Source: Combretum micranthum
Lineage: Eukaryota; Streptophyta; Magnoliopsida; Myrtales; Combretaceae
Direction: 5' to 3'
NCBI GenBank assembly: GCA_024138025.1
Contig: JAMXBD010002237.1
Location: 124,001 to 188,000, forward strand
Length of the DNA stretch: 64,000 nucleotides
A program made the position numbers and the translations under genes. Shown here piece after piece: positions 11,607 to 21,559 of the stretch. Numbering within the stretch: the first letter of the stretch is position 1; each line of letters opens with the position of its first letter. The notes beneath the pieces are model-generated. The model searched no databases. It was not told the origin of the DNA and was given only the letters and a program-made list of their open reading frames with translations.

Positions 11607-12889
11607 TCACTTAAATATATTTATACCAGTAAGACTCGACTGGTTTATTGCTGCCCTTCTAGTCGCTTGTCTAGTTGGACAACTTCTAATATTATGCCTT
11701 AATTGACTACATGACTTGTATGAGTATCCCCATGGATGCTCTCGAATATCCATCTCATTTTGGAAACATTTCTTCCTTGGCCTGCCCCTTTTTCTCATAG
11801 GCCGAGGGAAGGAGTGCCATGTTGGAATATCAATACAAGTCCAATTCGCCTTATTTGTTGCATGCATGAATAAATGCCCATAAACCCTTATATGATTTTC
11901 CCACCTATATCATTGCCGCACCTGAGTACCACAATCCATACGTAGACTACCAGTTACTATCATTGCATGTGAGCATGAGATTTTATAGATTTGTCACTTA
12001 TTACAAGTACATCTACTTAAACTTAACTAGCCTTTTTGTATGTGATTTCCCTTCTAACTGTACATTATAGGTCATGGTGTAGTTAAAACCTCAAATATAC
12101 ATTCCTGATAGTTGGAACATGTAAATGATGGACACTGAATACACTGTTCTACCTCTCAAACATCTTTGCAAAATAATTTGTCAGCACCTTACCTAAATTC
12201 ATCACTTGACTCGCCTCGTGCCTTTATTTGTTGAAAATTGAGTTGCAATTGTAAAAAGTTTTTTTACTAATGCTGCCACTAGTAAGCATCGAGCATCTTT
12301 AAGAACAGAATTGTAACTTTCAACCATGTTTGTTGTACTAATTCTAAACCTTGCTGCGCCTTCATTATAAGACAAAGTCCACATAAGGGGATGCAACTTA
12401 TAAAAATATTGTGATGTCCATGGGCTAGTTTGGTTTGCTACATTAAAGTAACCATGAAATTTTCTAATTTAGGTTTGGTAAGCCGTTCTATTCATTAATT
12501 CATTACTCTTAGCCTTCGAGTTTAAATTGTTGGTAACATGTTAGATACACCATTGGCCACATAGCATTTTCACCCTCAACTACGTTCTTACTATAGGCAT
12601 GGTGGTTGGGTATCAAGTAAATGTTAGAGCAGCATTTGATAATATGTTCCAAAAATTTTTGAAGGAACCAACTCCATGTGTCCTCTGACTGTTCATCGAT
12701 AAGAGCATATGTCAATGGCGTAATATGATTTGCTCATTCACTGCCACTGCGATAACTAGTTTGTACTTGCATTTGCCATATAAGAAGGTACCATTAATTG
12801 TGACCATGAGTCTTGAAAGAATTAACAAAGACAATTAGTTCACCGCTAACAAGCTTTTATTAGTACATTCAGTCATGCATCCAGAACAT
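11607..12889 (-). pseudogene. MULE transposase, catalytic and C-terminal part
   Basis: The C-terminal half of a Mutator-like transposase, continuing from 18849-20840 across the hAT insertion. In order on the minus strand: the start of the MULE catalytic domain near 12810 (LMVTINGTFLYGKCK; the family normally has an Asp where this has Asn in ING, so the first catalytic acid appears lost), then PLTYALIDEQSEDTWSWFLQ (12720-12650), a MTTN-type block TTNMVESYNSVLKDAR (12340-12290), a SWIM zinc finger near 12005-11950 (CTCNK..CSHAM, a CxC..CxH pattern), and a basic PMRKRGRPRKK plus knuckle-like C..C tail (11830-11660). Several stops and frameshifts make it non-functional. Confidence 0.85.
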
Positions 12890-13119
12890 ATTTGTAGTAG
12901 GGCTGGGCAAAAAAACCGACCGAACCGTGAACCGAGCCGAACCGAAAATTCGATTTTTTTTTAATTCGGTTCGGTTCATAGTTCTGTTCGAAGAGAGAGA
13001 TTCGCGGTTCGGTTCATAATTTCAAACCGAACCATCTTACTAATTTAAAAAAAAAATCCTGTTCAGCGTTCAGTTCACTGCTTAATGGCAGTCCAGCCAG
13101 CCCTAAAATTAATTAAGTT

Positions 13120-13319
13120 TAGCATTTAGGTTTGTTGTGCTTATCTCTCTTTAGTCCTCACTCTTGCTCACTCGGTCCTCACGCGCCGCTCACGATCACC
13201 GATCACGGCTCAGGCTTACAGTCTTACACACCCTCAGCTCACACAGCGTCAGGCTGTCAGGTGTCAGCCACACACACAGCCACACCACATGCACAGTTCC
13301 AGACTTCCGAAGTTGTCAA
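13120..13319 (+). promoter_or_regulatory. Probable 5' leader exon of the hAT transposase
   Basis: A stretch rich in CTCAC and CACA, unlike the AT-rich surroundings, ends in a strong donor (GTCAAG/GTATGA, intron from about 13321). The transposase ATG at 14961 is directly preceded by a polypyrimidine tract and acceptor (TTTTACTTTTCAG ending 14960). Together they suggest a 5'-UTR exon spliced over about 1.64 kb to the transposase ATG, which would put the RING ORF in that intron. No TATA box could be fixed with confidence. Confidence 0.5.
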
Positions 13320-13700
13320 GGTATGATTTCATGGTTTCCTTTCCTCGCATAGTACTTCAACCTTGTTAACTCAACCTATTCAACCTTGAATAGGGGATTG
13401 GATTTTGTTCTGATCTTTCTGCTGCATCCTTTGTCTTGGTCAATGTTGATCTGCTACGTATCCTAGAAACCCTACCCCTCTATGACATTTCTATTTGTCT
13501 CTCGTTTCTGTCTTACAATTGGAGAAAGAAGGGGATAGAGAGGATGAAGGGGTTTTTGAGGAACAGAATTGGGCATCTGCGGTTGACGATGGTGCGGGGA
13601 AGAGATTGTTGGGGAGAGAGAACGAGGAGAGAGAGATAAAGATGGAAAAAGGGAAAAAGAAGAAGAAAGTTAGTTATTTTAGTGATGAGAGTGATGATGA

Positions 13701-13871
13701 TTGAGGTAGTTTATTCGGCTAGGTGTTCCACGCCGATGGCGAATCATCGTCTCTGTCTTGCAGTTTGTCTCTCGTCTCTGTCTTGTAGTTTGCTTGTTGA
13801 AGCAGTCATAGAGATCCAAATTATTGAGGTAGTTTATTCGGCCAGGCGTTCCACGCCGATGGCGAATCATC
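13701..13871 (+). repeat. 48-bp direct repeat flanking RING start codons
   Basis: Bases 13701-13748 and 13824-13871 are near-identical direct repeats (two differences noticed), 123 bases apart. Each contains GCCGATGGCGAATCATC and so the same ATGGCGAATCAT start context. In the RING frame they give two copies of an IEVVYSAR.STPMANH segment. Confidence 0.85.
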
Positions 13872-14071
13872 AAAAACTGAAGGAATCAACTTTCGTCGTT
13901 GGACCTAATGATCCAGACTATGTTGGTCTTGCTGAAAGCTGCCCCATTTGCTTAGATGAATTGTGTGGCATGAGAGGATTAATAAAGACCCCTTGTGGTT
14001 ACGTATTCCATGAAGAATGTATACGCCATTACTTGGATAATGGAAACTCATGTCCTTTGTGCCGATCTTAG
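13859..14071 (+). CDS. RING-H2-like finger protein inside the hAT element
   Basis: A 70-residue ORF from the ATG in the second 48-bp repeat; the frame is open further upstream to 13682, so a longer N-terminus is possible. After KESTFVVGPNDPDY comes a RING finger: CPIC, 14 residues, C-G-Y-V-F-H-E-E-C, 10 residues, CPLC, then RS and stop. Canonical RING-H2 has Cys-x-His-x2-His-x2-Cys at this point. Here the first His position is Tyr (PCGYVFH instead of PCGHVFH), so one zinc ligand is missing and E3 ligase activity may be weakened. It lies between the leader exon and the transposase, on the same strand, probably within the transposase 5' intron. A captured host gene fragment is the likeliest origin. 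An extra element-encoded gene is possible. Confidence 0.7.
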   Translation: MANHQKLKESTFVVGPNDPDYVGLAESCPICLDELCGMRGLIKTPCGYVFHEECIRHYLDNGNSCPLCRS

Positions 14072-14960
14072 TTTGATTGAATATCATAAGAAATTTATAT
14101 GTATTTTTTTTAGGTTGCTTAGGATTATAGGGTGCAAGTTAGAAGTGAATGTTGTGTCTCAAGATGTATATTGTTTTCTTTTAATAATTCAATGATATAT
14201 ATATACTCACACATGTATATATATATATATTTTTTTTTTCTTACGTTGTTCTATGTTTTTTACAACAACTGTTCCTGTTACAAAGTGAATCGATTTTTGC
14301 ATCATACTTTAGATGACTCATGAAACCAAAATAAAAAACCAGATTTAGGGAATGAAAAGGCCGTAAGTTTCCTGATTATATTACACTCAAAGTTTAGCAT
14401 GCATCAATTTCTGCAAGGCGGCTAAGAAATAATACAAGACTTGGAACTTGACGCTTATGCTGATAAATTTTGAAACATTGAGTTATGAGGCTGCTATTTG
14501 GTGCAGGATATATGGTAAAGTTTTGGCTCAAGAAAATATTTGAAACTTCATCTAATGTTGTTTACATTGATTCCACTTGTTGATATAGAATAGCTATTAG
14601 CTAATATAGAAATAGGAGCTGCACCTTTGCCCACCTTTGCCAAGTGCATATTCTTCTTATTCTTTTATTTTGTATATTGCATTCGAGGACCGTCAAGCGA
14701 TATCAGATGGCAATGACATATATCAGCAGCTTTTTCCAACTTATGTTTCCATTTTCATGTAAATAATTTCTTATTTAGTAGCTATTTTAACTTTCAACAA
14801 TTCGGTTCATACAATGAAAATGCTTTAATGTCTTAAGGGTTATTGTACATACATTTTGTAATGCAATTTCAAGTTGAATGTTATGGAGATGTATTTGCAT
14901 TTCTATACCGTTAAAATTCACACACACTCCGGATTATAATCTTTTTGTTTTACTTTTCAG

Positions 14961-17150
14961 ATGTCTTCGTTTGATGCACAGAGTATGAGCAAACCAGTAA
15001 ATGTTGATGCTTCGAAGAGCAATCCGATGGATGTGGATGCATCTAAGGAAAAAGTGAATAGAGATGAAAATGTTGGCAAAGACTATCAGAATGATAATAG
15101 TGGTCCTTTACCTTCTTCTGGTACAACAGCTAAACTCCCTTCCTCTCCATTAGCTTCTAACAAAAGACAAAGGTCTAAAGTGTGGGCACATATGACATTA
15201 GAATTGGATCAAAATGGGAACAAGAGGGCAAAATGCAATTATTGTCACAAAACCTTTAAGTATACTGGCGGGAATGGAACTAGTGCATTACTTACTCACT
15301 TGAAGAGATGTAAACAATTTGTTAGCAAAGACACAACGGGTAAACAGAAAACTCTGCTTAGTATATTAGAAAATAAGCATTTTTCCATTCAACTAAATAG
15401 TAATTTTGATGAAAGTCGGTGTAGAAGAGAGCTTGCTAGAATGTTTGTAGTTGCTGAGCTGCCATTTAGATTTGTTGAAAATGAAGCTTTTATCAGTTAT
15501 AGCAATGTATTGCAGCCTAAGTTTTCAGTTCCATCTCGTACAACTTTAAGACGTGATTGTCTAGAGTTGTACAATGACGAGAGGGAAAAATTGAGGCAAT
15601 ATTTTGCTAAATTTACTGGTAGGGTGTGTTTAACTACCGATACGTGGACTTCTTGCCAAAACTTATCTTACATGTGTCTTACATGTCACTTCATTGATGA
15701 GAACTGGAAATTGCAGAAAAAGATTTTGAATTTTTGTCAAATTTCTGGACATTTTGGTGAGGCAATTGCCAATGCTGTGGAGGCATATTTGAAGGGATGG
15801 GGTATAACAAAGGTTCTTACAATCACTGTAGATAATGCAAGTTCAAATGATGTTTGTATGCAGTATTTGAAAAGAATATTTCAATCTTGTGGAACACTTA
15901 TGTTGAAAGGAGAGTATCTCCATATGAGATGCTGTGCACATATTTTAAGTTTAACTGTGAAAGAGGGTATGAAAGATATGGATGATTCCATATTTAGAAT
16001 TAGATCTGCTGTTAGATATGTTAGGTCTTCTCCATCGCGATTGGCGAGGTTCAAAAGCTGTGTGGCAGAAGAAAATGTAAGGAGCAAGGCACTATTATCT
16101 TTAGATGTTGAAACCAGATGGAATTCAACATATACAATGTTGGAGTCGGCTGTGAAATTTCAGAAAGCATTTGAGTTGTTGGAGATGAAGGATGAGAAGT
16201 TTAGGGCAGATCTTACAAGCAATAAAATGAGGGGACTTCCTACAGAAGAAGATTGGGAATATGCACGTGCAATATTGCCTTTCTTAAAAACATTTTATGA
16301 TGCTACTTTGAGCATTTCTGGTTCTTTATATGCCACTTGCAATCACTTTGTTGAAGAAATTATGGGTGTTGGGAGTGAGATCAAAGAACAATGTGGAAGT
16401 GATGATCTTTTCGTGAGAATGATGGTTGAAAGAATGAGAGTAAAGCATGAGAAGTACTGGGGAAATATTAACAACATGAATGTATTGTCATTTGTGGCTG
16501 CAGTTCTTGATCCTTGTCTAAAACTGTCTTATGTGGATTGGATGGTGAGAGAGGTTTATGATGATGAGAAGGGAAACCAGCTAATGGAAAAAATTAACTA
16601 CACCCTCTCAAGCTTGTTTTATTATTATGATTCTTGTATTGAGCACAGTGAGGAAAGCTTGACAAATTCTGAAAGTCATGTGAAAGAACCAAAAGTAGAA
16701 ATGGTAAATAAAGAGCGTAAAAAGAAAATGAGAAACAAGTTCACTAAAAAAGTGGGAGTGAACAAAATGATGCAAAAGAATGAATTGGAGAAGTATTTGG
16801 CAGAAGAACGGGAGGAACTTGATGATGATGATAAAGGTTTTGATGCATTGGATTGGTGGAAGAAATTCTCATGTAGGTACCCCATCCTCTCTTTAATGGC
16901 TAAAGACATCTTAGCAATTCCTTTGTCAACCGTGGCTTCAGAAAGTGCTTTTAGCACGGGTGGTCGAGTTCTTGATGTTTTTAGGAGTTCACTGATTCCA
17001 TATATGGTGGAAGCCCTCATATGTGCACAAGATTGGCTCAAGAAATCTGCAATTTTGTCCATTGAGGAGGATCTTGAAGCACTGGAAATTTTTGAATCAG
17101 GTTTCAACTTGTTAAATTTTATATTAGTTTCAACTTCTTTCATATGTTGA
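14961..17150 (+). CDS. hAT transposase (BED zinc finger, hATC domain)
   Basis: A 729-codon uninterrupted ORF encoding an Ac/Tam3-type transposase, which binds the element's ends and cuts and pastes it in the nucleus. The first 70 residues are Ser/Asp-rich and low complexity. A BED zinc finger follows at residues about 74-120 (C92, C95, H113, C117). The RNase H-like core shows catalytic D227 in LTTDTWTS, D291 in TVDNASSND, the RCCAHIL motif at 323-329 and E661 in ASESAFS. A basic and acidic low-complexity insert lies at about 570-630, and the hATC dimerisation region (WWKKFSCRYPILSLMA to ALICAQDWL) at about 630-693. All recognisable catalytic residues are present. The start follows an intron acceptor directly. 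The last residues read into probable intron: a donor at 17100/17101 and acceptor at 17187 would remove 87 bases and give 733 residues ending at 17249. Confidence 0.95.
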   Translation: MSSFDAQSMSKPVNVDASKSNPMDVDASKEKVNRDENVGKDYQNDNSGPLPSSGTTAKLPSSPLASNKRQRSKVWAHMTLELDQNGNKRAKCNYCHKTFKYTGGNGTSALLTHLKRCKQFVSKDTTGKQKTLLSILENKHFSIQLNSNFDESRCRRELARMFVVAELPFRFVENEAFISYSNVLQPKFSVPSRTTLRRDCLELYNDEREKLRQYFAKFTGRVCLTTDTWTSCQNLSYMCLTCHFIDENWKLQKKILNFCQISGHFGEAIANAVEAYLKGWGITKVLTITVDNASSNDVCMQYLKRIFQSCGTLMLKGEYLHMRCCAHILSLTVKEGMKDMDDSIFRIRSAVRYVRSSPSRLARFKSCVAEENVRSKALLSLDVETRWNSTYTMLESAVKFQKAFELLEMKDEKFRADLTSNKMRGLPTEEDWEYARAILPFLKTFYDATLSISGSLYATCNHFVEEIMGVGSEIKEQCGSDDLFVRMMVERMRVKHEKYWGNINNMNVLSFVAAVLDPCLKLSYVDWMVREVYDDEKGNQLMEKINYTLSSLFYYYDSCIEHSEESLTNSESHVKEPKVEMVNKERKKKMRNKFTKKVGVNKMMQKNELEKYLAEEREELDDDDKGFDALDWWKKFSCRYPILSLMAKDILAIPLSTVASESAFSTGGRVLDVFRSSLIPYMVEALICAQDWLKKSAILSIEEDLEALEIFESGFNLLNFILVSTSFIC

Positions 17151-17249
17151 TTCTGTGCTAATAGGATGCCTTTTTTATATATTGCAGAAGTTGAAGTTGT
17201 GAAAATTGATGGATTCAGCTACTACAAATATCACCATCAATTAAACTAA

Positions 17250-18680
17250 GGTCACTAGGTCAGTCCATTGAACTTCAATTTGCTAAACATGAATCTAGCA
17301 AATGAATATAATCAAGATTCTCATTCATTGATATCGAAGAAATCAAACTTGTTGTTTGGTTATGTGTGTGTGTATCTTAATTATTTTAGCCTTTTAGTTT
17401 AAGAAGAATAAAACAAGGAGACTTATGAAGGACAGATGAGTCTTACCGCAATTTCTATTAGTTAATGGACAGAATTGATGTATCACCGGTCTGCCATTGT
17501 ACATATTGTGACGATATATCAGCATATAAAACAAGAATTTTTATTACATGTTGGGGATGGAGCATGTGCATGAATCTAAGGCACAAGCTTTTATTTAGAA
17601 AAAGATAAATTGAATAAAAAAAAAGGGAAAAAGAAGTCGAACTTTTATTTATGTGGCGCGTAATGCAAGAAGCACGATTTCGAATGTAAAAGGTTGAGGA
17701 TCTTGATGTAAGCTTTGACATGAGATTTGCTATTGTTTCTTGGATTCTAGTTCTCAGATTTGATATGGTCTCTTGGATGCGAGAACTTCTCAAAAGAAAA
17801 TGTAACTCACCAAGACTGATAAGTAGAGATACTGTTTCTTGCATTCCATTAGCCTTCCAAGTATTATTTAAAATGAGGTCATATCCGTTATTTTTTATTA
17901 TTCTTTCATGTTTCTGAATTTTATTGTATCCGCTGTGAGTGTGAGGTGTCTGGGACAAAACATCCTGATTTAAATTTCTTTATGTTTAATCTACATCATT
18001 AACAGCATACCTGTTTAGTTTCATTTTTATGATGTTGGTTCACTTTGTTTCTATATCTTATCAGGTATGCTATATGCTGTGATTTGAGAAGTCACGCAAC
18101 TATTGAACGTCTTCGCAGGTCGGTGTTCATATGTTGCTTTGTACTGTTTCCATCAAATTTCCTTTGTTTCCACCTCCCTTGCTTTTTGGATGTTAAGAAT
18201 TGTCTCTTTGGTGTACTTATTTACCCTGCAGGATCAAGGGCATTGAAGATTCCAAGGTTGAGAATGTTACCATGTTTTTTGTTTTGTCTGCTCCATAGCC
18301 TTTCATGTTTAAGTAATGGATTCTAGACTTGTAAAACTGCCAACAGAATTTACTTTTATTTCTTCACCTTTTTTTTTCTCTTTAATTGTACTAGTCTTTT
18401 GCATTTTCACTCTATCCAACATAGATGACCAATAAATATGGATGAACATCTGATATTAGTGACATTGGCAATGGAGTTTAGTTATGTTATTATTTGAGAT
18501 TGAAATGCTACAATCACCCATGAATACTTGATCACATGAATCTTAAGACAAAAGGGGACAATTATACTGAATTATGCACTACAACCAACTTTCAGTTTTC
18601 ACCATCCGCATTGATGTAGCAAGTTCTTTCTACACGACGTTGAAATGAGAAAGGAGCAAATTCTCTCTTTTTTTTTTTAC
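17250..18680 (+). other. hAT 3' region with exon-like fragments
   Basis: Between the transposase and the right subterminal repeats lie two short exon-like blocks with good splice sites. One is about 18065-18118, between TTATCAG and CGCAG/GTCGG, readable as a RSHATIERLRR-like peptide. The other is near 18232-18272, after CCCTGCAG, readable as IKGIEDSKVENV. The phases allow them to be consecutive exons of one captured gene, but I do not recognise it. The rest of the interval (17250-18030) is AT-rich with no assignable content. Confidence 0.35.
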
Positions 18681-18848
18681 ATGGTTCGAACCGTATATCG
18701 AACCGTTTTTTTAGGTTCGAAAAATTAGTGAACCGAGCCGTAAGGTTAGGTTCGTTTTTATAAAAATAATCGAACCGTTATTTTAGGTTCAATTAAGTTC
18801 AGGTGGCGAACCGGACCGAATCGTACCGCGCCCACCCCTAATCTGTAG

Positions 18849-20840
18849 TGATGAAACGCTTTAATGCAAGGAGCTAATGCCCAAAAGAGTTTGTCAAGAG
18901 CATGTGCCCTGCAGTATCTGATTCAACAGTTTTCCACTCAATCTTTGTTTCTGGATTTGCCTCTGCTATTGCATTAAGTAGATATGGCATGGGAGCTCCA
19001 CATATGAATCCTCCTAACTGCCATACACCTGCTCAATATTCTTTTGCTTCGCCTCATGAATTCTTTTAATTTGAACATGATGCCTAAACTCTTTTAAGAT
19101 AGTCAATTAAAGGTCCTTCGCCTTCATATATGAAAAATTACAAACCTCCATTATAATGCACCTAGATATGCTGGTGGAGTCCAACTGAGAATGATCCTAT
19201 GTAGTGATTTCATCCAAACATGTGTCAGGCCCTTCATATTTAGTGATGTGAAAACACCTACCATGTTTCTTATAGCTCCCTTTGAGTCTCCATTTACAAC
19301 CTCTATTGTGGGTATCTATGCATTTAACTGCCAATGGCCTTAGATTCGAGTCCACCACCTTAAAATTATAATGGTTTGATATATGCCACATTTTCACTGC
19401 TTGTATAACATGATCTTTACTCTTGTACTGCATCCCAACCTTGAATTCATCACTAAAGCTCCAATTTCCAGTACTTATTTTCTACTCATCATAAAAAGCA
19501 GCATATGCACTACCTACATCTGTAATGAAAAAAGATACTAACATTGAGCTCCTTTGACAAAACGGTTGACATGAAATTGAATTATGGTTTATCGCAAGAT
19601 GTTGATTTGTACATGAATACTTAGCTTGTCATTTTCAACACCTATTGATTATGAGAATTCCTAGGTTGTTAGCATTAAAAAAAAAAAAAAAATCGAACTC
19701 TATACAAGAATTCGAAATTTTGAGAAAAAGAGCAATGCTGGCTCTAAAATTTTATTGAATATATGATATATGACTGTTTTGTGTCTTAGGGCATATAATT
19801 TGCAGGCTAGCTTAAAAGCTGCAAAAAATAGAATAAAATTGTCAAAAAATAAAAAAATCTTAAAACGAAGTACACATAAAGTAAAGTAAAATGCCATAGA
19901 TGGCTTGCAAAAACAACACTTCTATAAAAAGTTATAAGTAAAACAAAACCTACTAAAAATGACTATTTGAGGTCCTAAATGAAGGAATTTGACCAAAAAC
20001 TACCTTAGCTCATCACCAAAGGCAGTGACTTCTTTGAGTTAGCACATTTCCTTCCAAATAGGGTCTTTAGATCACTTAACGATAATAGACCAGTTTCTGT
20101 CCCACTTCACCATGTACCTGTTTGCCATTATCTCCATCTCATCATCCCTATTGCATTAACATCTGTAGAAGCTATTAAATGGTGTCAGTCATGACCCTTA
20201 GGTTGTACATCTACAGTAGTAACCTATTGGGACAAACCTATCACTGAATCATTCCCATCTTCATCATAGTTGTCACTGCATTCACTTATTGATGTGTCTT
20301 GCATTGCATTAGTATCATACCTACAACTCCAATTAGGTGCACCCATTTCAAAGTTACTTATCTGGACCTATATGCTAATAACTATTATTTGAGTAGGATT
20401 GGAGTTATTATCTGCCAACACTTGGTTGCTAACATTTCCATTATTGCCCATGTTGCCCATAGGTACCTATGGCAATTCCTTTTCAAATATCTGGACATAT
20501 ATAACCACTAATCTTTCTGTGTATACTAACATCTCTTGTGCAACATCATCATCGGTAACTGGAATAACATTATAATGTAGTGTTCTATCTGTAATAGTTA
20601 CCCTATGATACAACTTAACTCAATGTGTAGACCTATTTACCTTAAGTCTACTACAAATGGTGTTTAATATTTGCTCATGCATGGAGTTCCTACTGACACT
20701 GACCTCAGCAACTGACTGCCTATCATAACCAAAACCTTCATTTCCTTTCATAATATTGTCATGAGCGTATAATATAAACTTGCCTTATCCACTTCCACAC
20801 CTACCCTATTAGCTTATAAAACATAAGTTGAATGCATGAA
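18849..20840 (-). pseudogene. MULE transposase, N-terminal part
   Basis: N-terminal half of the Mutator-like transposase. On the minus strand, about 20800-20160 gives broken frames with an acidic, Asp/Asn-rich N-terminal region (a VTDDDVAQEML-like segment) typical of plant MULEs. A dispersed repeat (about 19560-20140) interrupts it. Bases 19480-19197 then encode the MuDR DNA-binding domain: WSFSDEFKVGMQYKSKDHVIQ, followed by WRLKGSYKKHGRCFHITKYEG with its Cys-His ligands. Downstream to 18849 are HSQLDS and AKQKNIEQVYGSWEDSYG, the linker before the MULE catalytic core. The gene breaks exactly at the hAT target duplication and resumes at 12889. Stops and frameshifts show it is dead. Confidence 0.82.
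19560..20140. repeat. Dispersed repeat X, copy 1 (in MULE)
   Basis: Roughly 0.55 kb that recurs at 27450-28039 in the same orientation. Shared landmarks, in order: a GAATTCG/TACGAAAATTTGRGAAAA stretch, TGTCTTAGGGC / TGCCTTAGGGC, TAAAATGCCA, TTTGAGGnCCTAAATGAA, TAGCTCATnAnCAAAGG and CTGTTTGCCATT / TTGTTTACCATT. A 16-base poly-A lies near 19678. No terminal repeat or coding domain was recognised. A short retroelement or LTR is possible. Confidence 0.6.
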
Positions 20841-21357
20841 ATGTGATCATGTTATGAATAGTACTCCCCTAATATCTATTATGCTTACTAATACTAGTTT
20901 ATCCATCTTAAGCTTATTAAAATATTTCATTGGGGTAAATCACTCCGAAAGATATCAATCTTTTGGGATAGGTTTATTTAAGGTATCAACGTTATATCAA
21001 GTGATTCATTTAAGCCATTACCAATGGACCATTACTGACTTCGTTGAAGCAGTCCATTAAGTGCCAAATGTCAAGAGCAGAATTATCTTTCATATTTTAG
21101 TGAATTGCAACCCGTTTATGAAAGTGAAAAAAAATAAAAAACTAAAAAGCCAAATGAAATCAAACCACTAATTTTTTTAAAGTAGATTTTTTAAAATGTA
21201 GCAGGCATCAAAACAAAGCCAAAATTTTGGTGATCTATTTGAACATGATGCTAATATTTGTCAAATCTTGCATATATTTGAGTGGCAAATGAAATCAAAC
21301 CACTTAAAAATTTTTAATTTCAACCCAAAAAGTGATGGGAAAAAAAAACCTAGACGT

Positions 21358-21552
21358 TTAGTGGTGATGGTGGCAAGTCATCCACAAACACTGCCAGCCA
21401 GAAAGTGATAAAAAGGGGAAGGGGGGAACTTTAGACTCTATTCTAGCACCATCATTCTCAACCTGAAATCTTCTAATAACTAATTTGCATAATACTCTAT
21501 AAACATTATTAGCCACGCGTGTATATCTCCCCAATTCTTCACCACTAGCCAT
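21358..21552 (-). CDS. Uncertain short ORF with purine-rich leader
   Basis: On the minus strand an ATG in a fair context (AGAATGGCTAG) opens MASGEELGRYTRVANNVYRV and runs 64 codons to a His-rich end. The preceding 150 bases are GA-rich, like a plant 5' UTR. No family is recognised and no downstream exon was found. It may be the first exon of a real gene, or chance. Confidence 0.18.
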   Translation of the reverse strand: MASGEELGRYTRVANNVYRVLCKLVIRRFQVENDGARIESKVPPFPFLSLSGWQCLWMTCHHHH

Positions 21553-21559
21553 TCTATAC

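Larger units (their letters stand above)
12898..18840 (+). mobile_element. hAT DNA transposon, apparently autonomous, 5.9 kb
   Basis: A complete hAT element of 5943 bp. Terminal inverted repeats are TAGGGCTGGGC on the left and TAGGGGTGGGC (inverted) on the right, 10 of 11 identical. Target duplications are 8 bp: ATTTGTAG (12890-12897) and ATCTGTAG (18841-18848), one mismatch. Subterminal DNA is packed with CCGAACCG/CGGTTCGG motifs on both sides (12915-13040 and 18680-18825), likely transposase binding sites. Inside lie a CT-rich leader exon (about 13130-13320), a RING-finger ORF (13859-14071), the transposase (14961-17150) and exon-like debris (18060-18280). It sits inside the MULE transposase gene. 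Intact ends, TSD and transposase frame mean recent activity is plausible. Confidence 0.94.

Noticed and set aside
13132..13352. Two overlapping plus-strand ORFs
   Set aside because: This CT/CA-rich stretch fits a 5' leader exon of the hAT transposase and has no protein signature in any frame.
16676..17143. 155-codon minus-strand ORF
   Set aside because: Antisense shadow of the hAT transposase C-terminus, whose plus-strand frame carries clear hATC motifs.
17458..17958. 166-codon minus-strand ORF
   Set aside because: Lies in AT-rich 3' sequence of the hAT element. Composition and repeated Arg/Ile segments suggest chance, and no domain is recognisable.
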